DNA from: Polynucleobacter sp.
GTDB lineage: Bacteria > Pseudomonadota > Gammaproteobacteria > Burkholderiales > Burkholderiaceae
Direction: 5' to 3'
Assembly: GCA_020059445.1 (NCBI GenBank)
Contig: JAGVCB010000225.1
Span: 1-7,370, forward strand
DNA length: 7,370 bases
Within the stretch, counting starts at the first letter, position 1. Every line of letters starts with the position of its first letter. A program made the position numbers and the translations under genes. The notes beneath the pieces are model-generated. The model searched no databases, was not told the origin of the DNA, and saw only the letters and a list, made by a program, of their open reading frames with translations. This document shows, in pieces, positions 1-6,694 of the stretch.

Positions 1-1653
1 ATTCATGACCAACAATATGTTGTTACTTGTTTTAGTTATGAACTGGGCGAATATCTCTTAGGATTGACTCCAAAAAAATCAAAGACCCCCTGGGTACAAG
101 CTTGGGTATTCAAGGGTGTTCAAAAGCTCAGTAAAGAAGAAGTGAGTCAGTGGCTCAGGGCTCAGATCAATCAAGTGGTCGATGCTCCAGAGATTCATAA
201 GCCAACTTCTAGCATCACACAACAACAATTTGTGGGTGATATTGACAAGATCCAGGAATGGATCAAAGCTGGTGAAACCTATCAAGTCAATCACACCTAT
301 CGCATCCAAGGTGCATTAAGTGGCTCACCATTAGCTGCTTACGAGATACTCAGACAAAAGCAGCCTGGTCCCTATGGCGCCTATATTCAGCACGCCAATG
401 GCTGGGTCTTGTCATGCTCACCTGAATGGTTTTTGCAAAAGGATGGCAATACCTTGATGACCAAGCCCATGAAAGGGACTGCTAAGCTTGGTGAGAGCAG
501 TTCTGAAGAGCTTCATGATGACGCAAAAAATCGTGCGGAGAATGTCATGATTGTTGATTTACTCAGAAATGATTTAAGCAAAATATCATTGCCCGGCTCC
601 GTCAAAGTTCCGCACTTATTTGAAGTTCAACAGCACGGTGATGTTTTACAAATGACATCCACCATCAGTTCAACATCCAAAGAAAATTTAAGACTCAAAG
701 AATTACTCCAAGCAATTTTTCCTTGTGGCTCGGTGACGGGTGCACCCAAGAAGAGAACCATGGAATTGATTCAAGAACTAGAGTCAGAGCCTAGGAATCT
801 CTACTGTGGAGCCATTGCATGGTTTGATCCAAGCTCACAAGCGGGTTTGGGCAATCTTGGTATGAGTGTTGTGATCAGAACCTTGGAGCTTGAAAAAACC
901 CAGCATTTTCAAATGGGAGTTGGCGGTGGTGTCACGATTGATTCCGAGAGTGCCGATGAATGGCATGAGTGCCAAACCAAAGCTGGATTTTTATATGCTT
1001 TACAAAAACAAGCAGAACCTATTGGATTATTTGAAACGATACGCATAGAGAATGGACAAGCTTGTCATCTTGAGAGACACCTTGATCGCATCTCTCAATC
1101 TTCTGAAGAGTTGAAAATCAAGTTCGATTTAAACAGAGCAAAAAGCTTGATTCAAGAAGCTTGCTCGTCACTGGATAAGCAATCAATTTACAGACTTCGC
1201 TTAGATCTTTCAGCCGAGGGACTTCTCAGCGTTAAAACTGCCGTAATTCAGAACATTCAACCAGGCCCCATCCTTTGGGCCAGCGATCTTTTGGAAACTG
1301 ATACAACAATGTTCTCCACTGATCAATTATTGGGCCATAAAGTGACACGTCGCAAGCTGTATGACCAAGCATGGCTGGCCGCTGAAAAATTGGGTTCCTT
1401 CGATGCTTTGTTTATCAATGAACAAGGATTTGTGACCGAAGGTGGCAGATCTAATGTCTTTATCAAAAAAGGCAATCAATGGTTAACACCTCCTCTGGCA
1501 TCAGGATGCTTGCCAGGCGTGATGAGATCAATGGTACTGAGCGATAAAAAATATCAGGCTATTGAACAGAACATTACGCCTGCTGACGTCTTGAGTGCCG
1601 AGGAAGTGATTTTCACCAACGCTTTGCGTGGCATCGTGCAAACCACAAATTAA
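1..1653 (+). CDS. pabBC: Bifunctional aminodeoxychorismate synthase component I / 4-amino-4-deoxychorismate lyase (PabB-PabC fusion), 5' partial
   Basis: Cytoplasmic enzyme of 4-aminobenzoate (folate) synthesis. The PabB half aminates chorismate with ammonia from a PabA-type glutaminase, which is not in this window. The PabC half is a PLP class IV lyase releasing pyruvate and 4-aminobenzoate. The frame is open from base 1 and already reads FSYELGEYLLGL, the conserved N-terminal PabB motif, so the gene begins left of the window, by roughly 40-60 codons judging from family length. The in-frame TTG at 64 is not a start. PabB landmarks: SCSPEWFL (about 415-438), PMKGT (469-480; Lys at 472 separates PabB from the PIAGT of TrpE), MIVDLLRND (547-573), GSVTGAPK (727-750) and the GGG plus ADEWHE segment (about 919-969). 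PabC landmarks: LFETIR (1027-1044), HKVTRRKLYD (1336-1365; Lys at 1339 is the probable PLP lysine), EGGRSNVF (about 1438-1461) and GCLPGVMRS (about 1507-1530). First visible gene of the operon; 14 bases precede the Nudix gene. Confidence 0.93.
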   Translation: MHDQQYVVTCFSYELGEYLLGLTPKKSKTPWVQAWVFKGVQKLSKEEVSQWLRAQINQVVDAPEIHKPTSSITQQQFVGDIDKIQEWIKAGETYQVNHTYRIQGALSGSPLAAYEILRQKQPGPYGAYIQHANGWVLSCSPEWFLQKDGNTLMTKPMKGTAKLGESSSEELHDDAKNRAENVMIVDLLRNDLSKISLPGSVKVPHLFEVQQHGDVLQMTSTISSTSKENLRLKELLQAIFPCGSVTGAPKKRTMELIQELESEPRNLYCGAIAWFDPSSQAGLGNLGMSVVIRTLELEKTQHFQMGVGGGVTIDSESADEWHECQTKAGFLYALQKQAEPIGLFETIRIENGQACHLERHLDRISQSSEELKIKFDLNRAKSLIQEACSSLDKQSIYRLRLDLSAEGLLSVKTAVIQNIQPGPILWASDLLETDTTMFSTDQLLGHKVTRRKLYDQAWLAAEKLGSFDALFINEQGFVTEGGRSNVFIKKGNQWLTPPLASGCLPGVMRSMVLSDKKYQAIEQNITPADVLSAEEVIFTNALRGIVQTTN

Positions 1654-1667
1654 ACGATAATGGCGAA

Positions 1668-2240
1668 ATGAAATATTGCCCAAAATGCGGTTCAGCTGTG
1701 ACTTTGCAAACTCCCGTGGATGACACACGTGAGAGGCACGTTTGTTCAGGATGCAAAACCATTCATTATGAAAATCCTCGCAATGTCGTTGGCACGATAC
1801 CTGTTTGGCAAGATAAAGTTCTTCTGTGTAAACGAGCCATACATCCTCGCCTTGGATACTGGACATTGCCCGCTGGCTTTTTAGAAGTTGGAGAAAGCAC
1901 TGAAACTGGTGCCATGAGAGAAACCCAAGAGGAAGCTGGCGCTATCGTTGAAATTGGCCCTCTGTTTTCTTTATTGAATGTGACTCACGTAGAACAGGTT
2001 CACTTGTTCTACTTAGCTGAGCTCATTGAACCCAAGTATCAGGCTGGAGTTGAGAGTCTAGAGGTTGAACTCTTTGCCGAAGAAGATATTCCTTGGAATG
2101 AACTGGCCTTTCCAACAGTTCGAAAAACACTTGAATGGTATTTTCAAGATAAAAAGTTAGGTCGCCTTAATGAGGCAGATAAGCTCCCAACTCACCTGGA
2201 TGATGTTGGCTACGATGAACGCATTGATCGGAAGTATTGA
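1668..2240 (+). CDS. Nudix hydrolase with N-terminal zinc ribbon
   Basis: A 190-residue Nudix pyrophosphohydrolase. Residues 4-29 form a CxxC...CxxC zinc ribbon (Cys4, Cys7, Cys26, Cys29). The Nudix box spans residues 70-92 (bases 1875-1943): G70, E76, then R84-E85-T86-Q87-E88-E89 and G91, fitting GX5EX7REUXEEXGU with all metal-binding acids present. The protein is shorter than NudC NADH pyrophosphatase (about 257 residues) and lacks its N-terminal domain. From memory it most resembles the plant AtNUDX23 type, which hydrolyses FAD and ADP-ribose, so FAD or a related dinucleotide is my best substrate guess; this is inference. The start ATG 1668 places the zinc ribbon at the extreme N terminus, as in the family. 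No good Shine-Dalgarno is visible, so translation may depend on ribosomes finishing pabBC 14 bases upstream. The stop is followed 5 bases later by the preferred aat start. Confidence 0.9.
   Translation: MKYCPKCGSAVTLQTPVDDTRERHVCSGCKTIHYENPRNVVGTIPVWQDKVLLCKRAIHPRLGYWTLPAGFLEVGESTETGAMRETQEEAGAIVEIGPLFSLLNVTHVEQVHLFYLAELIEPKYQAGVESLEVELFAEEDIPWNELAFPTVRKTLEWYFQDKKLGRLNEADKLPTHLDDVGYDERIDRKY
2230..2234 (+). promoter_or_regulatory. Ribosome binding site favouring the ATG start of aat
   Basis: The sequence GGAAG lies 11 bases before ATG 2246 but only 2 bases before TTG 2237. The TTG would give three extra residues (M-I-N) and overlap the Nudix stop codon. Spacing and codon type both favour ATG 2246, although 11 bases is at the long end of the useful range. 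Confidence 0.4.
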
Positions 2241-2245
2241 TCAAC

Positions 2246-2986
2246 ATGGGTCTGTCTTGGCTCAAACCAAATGATCCGTTTCCGTCACCTTGGAGTGATG
2301 CTGATCAAGATCCTGAAGTTCCCGGCTTATTAGCCATCAGCGAGGATATCAGCGCTGAACAATTATTGCGCGCTTATCAACAAGGTATTTTTCCGTGGTA
2401 CTCCGATGGGCAACCCATTTTGTGGTGGTCACCCAACCCCAGGATGGTACTTAGACCCCAAAATTTCAAAGTCAGTAAAAATTTCAAAAAAGAAATTAAA
2501 AATGTTTTGATAGACCAAGATTGGGAAGTAAAGGTCGATGAAGATTTTCATGAAACCATTCTGTCCTGTGCAACACAGGCAAGATCAGGCCAAGATGGTA
2601 CCTGGATCACACACGCGATCATGCATGCTTATGGCCAAATACACGAGCAAGGACACGCGCACAGCGTTGAAGTTTTTCATCAAGGTCAACGGGTTGGGGG
2701 TTTGTATTGCGTTAATTTGGGGAAAATGGTGTTTGGTGAATCCATGTTTTCTAAAAAGACAGGGGCCTCTAAAATCGCCTTAGCTAGTCTCTCTGCATGG
2801 GCACTTGCCCAAGACATCGAGATGATTGACTGTCAGCAAGAAACAGCCCATCTAAGCTCAATGGGCGGAAGCCCCATTCCACGGCATGAATTTTTAAATC
2901 ATGTGCGCGAGAAAACTACTGCAATTAATCCCGTTTGGAGTTTTAATAAGAGTGTTTTGCAACATTGGCTAAGCCAACCAGCATGA
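2246..2986 (+). CDS. aat: Leucyl/phenylalanyl-tRNA-protein transferase
   Basis: Cytoplasmic Aat (L/F-transferase) moves Leu or Phe from aminoacyl-tRNA onto proteins with an N-terminal Lys or Arg, creating a primary N-degron recognised by ClpS for ClpAP degradation. The 246-residue protein carries the family signature throughout: GIFPWY (residues 47-52), [10 protein letters not shown] (60-69), GHAHSVE (136-142), GESMFS (164-169) and ASK (174-176). IDCQ (194-197) contains Asp195 and Gln197, matching the catalytic Asp186/Gln188 pair of the E. coli enzyme, and HLSSMG follows at 202-207. Length is normal for the family (about 230-250). The start is set at ATG 2246; an in-frame TTG at 2237 would add three residues. 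The stop TGA overlaps the bpt start in an ATGA arrangement, so the two transferases are probably translated in step. ClpS and ClpA are not in this window. Confidence 0.95.
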   Translation: MGLSWLKPNDPFPSPWSDADQDPEVPGLLAISEDISAEQLLRAYQQGIFPWYSDGQPILWWSPNPRMVLRPQNFKVSKNFKKEIKNVLIDQDWEVKVDEDFHETILSCATQARSGQDGTWITHAIMHAYGQIHEQGHAHSVEVFHQGQRVGGLYCVNLGKMVFGESMFSKKTGASKIALASLSAWALAQDIEMIDCQQETAHLSSMGGSPIPRHEFLNHVREKTTAINPVWSFNKSVLQHWLSQPA

Positions 2987-3720
2987 GTAAATTAAAAGAA
3001 CTCCCCTTCACCACCCTTCAGTTCTATGCAACTGCTCCCTATGAGTGTAGTTACTTAGCTCATCATCAGGCTCGCTCTCAAGTAGCAACACCAACACATT
3101 TGATTCATGCCGATGTTTACGGTGAATTGGTTGCCAGTGGTTTTCGTCGCAGCGGTTTGTACACCTATCGACCTTACTGTGATGGTTGCAAAGCATGTAT
3201 TGCGTGTCGTGTTGACATTGAACGCTTCAAACCAAAACGCTACCAACAGCGCGCATTTAAAAAACATCAAAATCTTGAAATAAAAATTGGTCATCTGGAA
3301 TTTTTCCAAGAACACTATGATCTTTATATGTCCTACCAACACGATCGTCATCTTCACGGTGGTATGGATGGTGATGATCAAGATCAGTACAAACAATTTT
3401 TACTGCAAAGTAAAGTGAATAGTCGTTTGATTGAATTCAGAGATGGTCCTCATGGTGAAGAACCTGGTAAGTTAAGAATTGTCAGCATCATCGATGTGGT
3501 TCAAAGTGGCTTATCGTCCGTTTACACCTTTTTTGATACCAGCAATCAAAATGCCAGTTATGGAACTTTCACCATCATGTGGCAAATAGAGCAAACCAGG
3601 AAACTTCATCTGCCTTACTTGTACTTGGGCTACTACATCAAAGAAAGCCCTAAAATGTCGTACAAAGCACAATTCGAGCCATTAGAAGTTTTGGTCGATG
3701 ATGTCTGGCAACGCCATTAA
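2983..3720 (+). CDS. bpt: Aspartate/glutamate leucyltransferase (Bpt; often annotated arginyl-tRNA-protein transferase)
   Basis: Bpt transfers Leu from Leu-tRNA to N-terminal Asp or Glu, the second route into the bacterial N-degron pathway and the partner activity to Aat. It belongs to the ATE family, which in eukaryotes transfers Arg, hence the common legacy name. Visible family motifs: YECSYL (residues 20-25), [14 protein letters not shown] (53-66), a Cys-rich stretch with Cys66, 69, 72 and 75, the YxxYxxxRHxxGGM region near bases 3322-3366, VYTFFD (about 3519-3537) and YLGYYI with KMSYK (about 3619-3669). At 245 residues it is of typical length. ATG 2983 overlaps the aat stop by four bases, the usual sign of translational coupling, and no separate ribosome site is seen; an in-frame TTG at 2965 inside aat is a less likely start. 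The gene ends in tandem TAA codons, followed 21 bases later by pyrD. Confidence 0.94.
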   Translation: MSKLKELPFTTLQFYATAPYECSYLAHHQARSQVATPTHLIHADVYGELVASGFRRSGLYTYRPYCDGCKACIACRVDIERFKPKRYQQRAFKKHQNLEIKIGHLEFFQEHYDLYMSYQHDRHLHGGMDGDDQDQYKQFLLQSKVNSRLIEFRDGPHGEEPGKLRIVSIIDVVQSGLSSVYTFFDTSNQNASYGTFTIMWQIEQTRKLHLPYLYLGYYIKESPKMSYKAQFEPLEVLVDDVWQRH

Positions 3721-3741
3721 TAACCTTAAGATCTAACACTG

Positions 3742-4776
3742 ATGAATCTCTACCCTCTCGTCAAGCCCTGTTTATTTGCCATGGATGCGGAACGTGCGCA
3801 TAACTTGACTTTGAACACCCTCGATATAGTTCATGCACTTGGTTTGGGTTTTTTAGCGCAAGAAAAGATTGCTCGCGATGAGCGAATTTTTTGTGGCTTG
3901 AGAATACCTAATCCAATTGGTCTAGCGGCAGGACTAGATAAAGACGGTAAACACATCGATGCCTTAGCTGATTTAGGTTTTGGCTTTATTGAGATTGGCA
4001 CTGTGACACCCAAAGCACAAGCTGGCAATCCATTACCCAGAATGTTTCGCCTGCCAGAGGTATCAGGCCTGATCAATCGCATGGGTTTTAACAATGATGG
4101 CGTTGATGCATGCGTTGCACGCGTCAAGCAATCAGATTTTTGGCAAAGCGGTGGCATCCTCGGTTTGAACATTGGTAAAAATGCCACAACACCGATTGAA
4201 TCAGCCGCTGATGACTATCTGCTTTGCATGAGAAAGGTGTACGACATCGCCTCATATATCACCGTCAATATTTCCTCACCCAACACCAAGAATTTAAGAC
4301 AGTTACAAGGTGCAGATGAATTAAGTTCATTGTTAAGCGCCATTGCAGAAGAAAAAAAGGTGCTGAGTGATTTGCACAAGAAAGAAGTGCCGCTGTTCCT
4401 AAAAATTGCCCCTGATTTAGATATAGAGCAGATTCAGACCATTGCAGAATTGCTGATCAAGTACAAGATTGATGCTGTGATTGCGACCAACACCACCATC
4501 GCTCGTGACGCTGTTGCGCACCTGGCTCATGGCAGTGAAGCTGGCGGCCTTTCTGGTGCACCAGTGAAACAATCATCCGACCACGTTATCCAAGAACTGT
4601 ACCGCACCCTTCAGGGTCAGCTACCGATCATTGGTGTGGGCGGCATCATGTCTGGCCAGGATGCCAAAGACAAGATCGATGCCGGTGCCAGCTTGGTTCA
4701 GCTCTACAGTGGCTTGATCTATAAAGGTCCTAAACTGGTTTCTGACTGTGCCAAATCTCTAAAAGGTGTTTTTTAA
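3742..4776 (+). CDS. pyrD: Dihydroorotate dehydrogenase (quinone), class 2
   Basis: Fourth step of pyrimidine synthesis: oxidation of dihydroorotate to orotate with FMN, passing electrons to the membrane quinone pool. The 344-residue protein (E. coli 336) has the class 2 layout. An N-terminal helical segment [20 protein letters not shown] contacts the membrane and quinone, and a TIM barrel follows. Visible FMN and substrate motifs: [12 protein letters not shown] (residues 58-69), [10 protein letters not shown] (81-90), NRMGFNN (112-118), LNIGKN (142-147) and NISSPNT (176-182). Within the last, Ser179 aligns with the catalytic base Ser175 of E. coli; class 1 enzymes have Cys there. ATNTT, GGLSG, GVGGI and QLYSGLIY close the barrel. 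The start ATG has only a weak upstream purine stretch (AAGATC) and probably relies on operon readthrough. It is the last gene of the tight plus-strand cluster; no GC-rich terminator hairpin follows, so readthrough into iclR is possible. Confidence 0.96.
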   Translation: MNLYPLVKPCLFAMDAERAHNLTLNTLDIVHALGLGFLAQEKIARDERIFCGLRIPNPIGLAAGLDKDGKHIDALADLGFGFIEIGTVTPKAQAGNPLPRMFRLPEVSGLINRMGFNNDGVDACVARVKQSDFWQSGGILGLNIGKNATTPIESAADDYLLCMRKVYDIASYITVNISSPNTKNLRQLQGADELSSLLSAIAEEKKVLSDLHKKEVPLFLKIAPDLDIEQIQTIAELLIKYKIDAVIATNTTIARDAVAHLAHGSEAGGLSGAPVKQSSDHVIQELYRTLQGQLPIIGVGGIMSGQDAKDKIDAGASLVQLYSGLIYKGPKLVSDCAKSLKGVF

Positions 4777-4808
4777 GTCTCTCTTTTCATAATGTGCAAT
4801 TTGGCAGA

Positions 4809-4822
4809 TTTAGAGCTAAAAT
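4809..4822 (+). promoter_or_regulatory. Possible iclR promoter -10 box with overlapping palindrome
   Basis: In the 52-base gap between pyrD and the regulator, TTTAG-AG-CTAAA (4809-4820) is a 5-2-5 palindrome. It overlaps TAAAAT (4817-4822), a good -10 hexamer lying six bases before ATG 4829. IclR-family repressors commonly bind short palindromes over their own promoters, so this is a candidate autoregulatory site. No convincing -35 box lies 16-18 bases upstream (TTGGCA at 4801-4806 is too close), so the call is weak. Confidence 0.25.
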
Positions 4823-4828
4823 AGCAAC

Positions 4829-5596
4829 ATGACAAGCCGAACAGCTATCCAGGTTTTGGACCGCATGATGAGTCTTCTGGATGCCCTCGCAGATAGTGAT
4901 GAAGCCCAGAGTCTAAAAAGACTGTCTGAGCTCACCGGCTTGCACCCTTCAACGGCCCATCGAATTTTGAATGACATGGTTGCCTGCCGCCTAGTTGAGC
5001 GCGCAGACAGCGGCACTTATCGTTTGGGACTCAAACTCCTGGAATTAGGTAATTTGGTGAAGGCCCGACTTTCCGTCAGAGATGCGGCTCAATTACCGAT
5101 GAGAGCTTTGCATAAACTCACTGGCCAAACAGTCAATTTATCTGTGCGCCAAGGAGATGAAATTGTTTACATTGATCGCGCTTACAGCGAGCGATCAGGC
5201 ATGCAAGTAGTCCGAGCCATTGGTGGCAGAGCCCCACTGCATTTAACGTCAGTAGGCAAACTGTTTTTAGCTGATGATGACTCTGTAAAGCTGAAAAATT
5301 ATGTCAACAAAACTGGCTTGAATGGCCATACTCAAAACAGTATTAACGATCTTGCTCAACTTGAAAAAGAATTGGATTTGGTTAAAAACGTTGGGCATGC
5401 CAGGGACGATGAAGAACTAGAGTTGGGTGTGAGCTGCATGGCCGCCGCCATTTTGGATGACACGGGCAAGTTAGTCGCTGGCTTATCTCTATCAGCGCCT
5501 ACTGAGCGTATGCAAGATGAATGGCTTAAATCACTCAAAGATACTGCGATGCAAATATCAAAAAGCTTGGGCTACAAACCAAGCCTTAAGTCCTGA
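4829..5596 (+). CDS. IclR-family transcriptional regulator
   Basis: A 255-residue DNA-binding regulator with the two-domain IclR layout. The N-terminal winged helix-turn-helix lies at about residues 5-70: a long first helix (AIQVLDRMMSLLDAL), the helix-turn-helix LKRLSELTGLHPSTAHRIL, and a wing ending GTYRLGLKLLELG. The C-terminal ligand-binding domain spans about 78-250, with the family's YIDRA, PLHLTSVGK and the ELGVSCMAAAILDDTG core. The ligand and targets cannot be read from the sequence; family members usually sense small aromatic or aliphatic acids or sugar acids. ATG 4829 keeps the whole first helix; Met13 or Met14 would cut into it. There is no Shine-Dalgarno before the start. The gene could be the end of the pyrD transcript or have its own promoter. 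It converges on pbpG, with only 10 bases between the stop codons. Confidence 0.92.
   Translation: MTSRTAIQVLDRMMSLLDALADSDEAQSLKRLSELTGLHPSTAHRILNDMVACRLVERADSGTYRLGLKLLELGNLVKARLSVRDAAQLPMRALHKLTGQTVNLSVRQGDEIVYIDRAYSERSGMQVVRAIGGRAPLHLTSVGKLFLADDDSVKLKNYVNKTGLNGHTQNSINDLAQLEKELDLVKNVGHARDDEELELGVSCMAAAILDDTGKLVAGLSLSAPTERMQDEWLKSLKDTAMQISKSLGYKPSLKS
5560..5584 (-). terminator. Rho-independent terminator of pbpG, embedded in iclR
   Basis: Read on the minus strand: a 6-bp stem GCTTGG/CCAAGC (5584-5579 and 5570-5565) with an 8-base loop, immediately followed by five T residues (5564-5560). It begins 22 bases after the pbpG stop codon, the right place and orientation for a terminator, although it lies within the last codons of the convergent iclR gene. 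The stem is short, so efficiency may be moderate. On the plus strand no U-tract follows, so it should not terminate iclR. Confidence 0.55.
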
Positions 5597-5606
5597 TTAA
5601 ATCTGC

Positions 5607-6635
5607 TTAAAGCTTTCTTAAAGCATCTAGACTAGGGTTTTCTTCTAACCATTTTCTAACACGAACAGCGTCAGCGAAACGAGATTGTGTGCCCACAGAA
5701 TCAAGAAATACCATCACAACATCACGGCCAACAACTTTGGCTTGCATCACTAAACAGCGACCTGCAGCAGAGATATAACCAGTCTTTTGTAAACCAATAT
5801 CCATGTCACTGGTTCTTACTAAACGATTGGTGTTAACAAACTTTTGTAAACGCTTACCAATCATGATGTTGTAGTCAGGCCTGGTTGAGAACTCTCTAAT
5901 TACTTTGTGTTGATATGTTGCCTCAACTAATCGAGTCAAGTCTTCCGGACTGGAAACATTTTCACTCGAGAGGCCTGTGGGGTCTGCAAATTTGGATTGA
6001 GTCATACCAAGTAACTGTGCTTTGGCATTCATAGCATCTATAAAGGCTGGGATGCCGCCTGGATAATTTCTGCCTAAGGCATATGCCGCCCTATTTTCAG
6101 AGGACATTAACGCTAAGATCAGTGCTTGCTCACGCGTCATCTTTGCGCCCTTCAACACTCGTGAGCGAGTTCGACCAGGGTAAGCATTAACGTCTGCTTG
6201 CTCAATCACGATAGTTTCATCTAACGGTTGTTGAGCTTCTAAAACAACCAAAGATGTCATTAATTTGGTGATTGAAGCAATGGGTAATGCTGCATGAGCA
6301 TTTTTCTCAAACAACACTTCATGTGTTTGACGATCCACAATTAAAGCAACGCTTGATTTTAAATTAAGGTCATCTCGATTACCGCGAAGTCCCATGGCTG
6401 CTGCGAAAGATGGTCGTCTTTCACCCTGAACTTTTTTTGACTTGGCGCGAGTAGTTGATGTTCTGACTTGTTTTTGTTTTTTGGGGGCCACTTTTTTCTT
6501 GACCGCCTGCTGTGTGCTTTGTTTTGTTTGTTTGTTTGTTGTGTTTTGTGCAAAAGACACTTGTGCTCCAAGCAACAAAGAACTGCTCAATAAACCTACT
6601 ATCAGTTTACGCAACAAATTACTTCTAAATATCAT
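5607..6635 (-). CDS. pbpG: D-alanyl-D-alanine endopeptidase (PBP7/8-type, peptidase family S11)
   Basis: Periplasmic penicillin-binding protein that cleaves D-Ala-meso-DAP cross-bridges in peptidoglycan during wall remodelling. All three active-site motifs are present: SITK (Ser121 nucleophile, Lys124), SEN (179-181) and KTG (284-286). The surrounding sequences PIASITKLMT, LALMSSENRAA, YPGGIPAFI and AAGRCLVM match E. coli PbpG rather than DacA/DacC; there is also no long C-terminal extension with an amphipathic anchor. Residues 1-29 form a signal peptide (positive start, hydrophobic LIVGLLSSSLLLG, likely cleavage after SFA), without a lipobox. Residues about 31-75 are a Lys/Gln/Thr-rich low-complexity linker, which makes this protein (342 residues) longer than E. 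coli PbpG (about 310). The start ATG at 6635 is preceded by AGAAGAG (6646-6640) at a 4-base spacing. The upstream minus-strand neighbour is a DMT transporter, 59 bases away. Confidence 0.93.
   Translation of the reverse strand: MIFRSNLLRKLIVGLLSSSLLLGAQVSFAQNTTNKQTKQSTQQAVKKKVAPKKQKQVRTSTTRAKSKKVQGERRPSFAAAMGLRGNRDDLNLKSSVALIVDRQTHEVLFEKNAHAALPIASITKLMTSLVVLEAQQPLDETIVIEQADVNAYPGRTRSRVLKGAKMTREQALILALMSSENRAAYALGRNYPGGIPAFIDAMNAKAQLLGMTQSKFADPTGLSSENVSSPEDLTRLVEATYQHKVIREFSTRPDYNIMIGKRLQKFVNTNRLVRTSDMDIGLQKTGYISAAGRCLVMQAKVVGRDVVMVFLDSVGTQSRFADAVRVRKWLEENPSLDALRKL
6523..6538 (-). repeat. Short CAAA tetranucleotide run inside pbpG
   Basis: Four consecutive TTTG units on the plus strand, CAAA on the coding strand, fall in codons 33-38 of pbpG, just after the signal peptide. 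They sit in a longer irregular TTTG-rich stretch (6518-6548) encoding Asn, Thr, Lys and Gln. The unit is not a multiple of three, so gain or loss of one copy would shift the frame. Four copies is few for active slippage. Confidence 0.5.
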
Positions 6636-6694
6636 CAGTCTCTTCTAAGCCATTAAATCAGCTAGTTTTAGTGAATAAATGACATGATAAGGTA
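6636..6694 (-). other. Intergenic gap between the DMT transporter and pbpG
   Basis: A 59-base AT-rich spacer. On the minus strand it holds the pbpG ribosome site AGAAGAG (6646-6640) and a possible -10 hexamer TTTAAT (about 6657-6652), with only a poor -35 (TTTATT or similar) at 16-17 bases. A pbpG promoter here is possible but not well supported. There is no GC-rich terminator for the transporter gene, which is compatible with cotranscription. Confidence 0.3.

Noticed and set aside
1528..1866. Minus-strand 112-codon ORF across the pabBC-Nudix junction
   Set aside because: Antisense shadow of two well-supported genes, with no family resemblance. The other opposite-strand ORFs under bpt, pyrD and iclR were rejected for the same reason.
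2860..2878. Hairpin AATGGGC-GGAA-GCCCCATT with a GNRA-type loop inside aat
   Set aside because: The bases encode the conserved aat stretch MGGSPIP, the stem needs a bulge, and no T-tract follows. Coding constraint explains it.
4756..4790. Possible terminator after pyrD (AAAAGG...TTTTTT and a pyrimidine-rich stretch)
   Set aside because: There is no GC-containing stem before the T-run, and the T-run is part of the last pyrD codons.
4801..4822. TTGGCA and TAAAAT as a complete sigma-70 promoter for iclR
   Set aside because: The hexamers are separated by only 10 bases, far short of the usual 16-18; only the -10-like box is kept, at low confidence.
5606..5624. Direct repeat CTTAAAGC...CTTAAAGC at the pbpG stop codon
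   Set aside because: It is an eight-base, two-copy repeat largely made of the final Leu-Arg-Lys-Leu-stop codons; no attachment-site or mobile-element context.
6442..6648. Plus-strand 68-codon ORF with a hydrophobic, Cys-rich, membrane-like product opposite pbpG
   Set aside because: It is the antisense of the Lys-rich linker and signal peptide of pbpG; AAA/AAG codons read backwards give Phe/Leu/Cys. It has no ribosome site, and the pbpG frame is clearly the real one.
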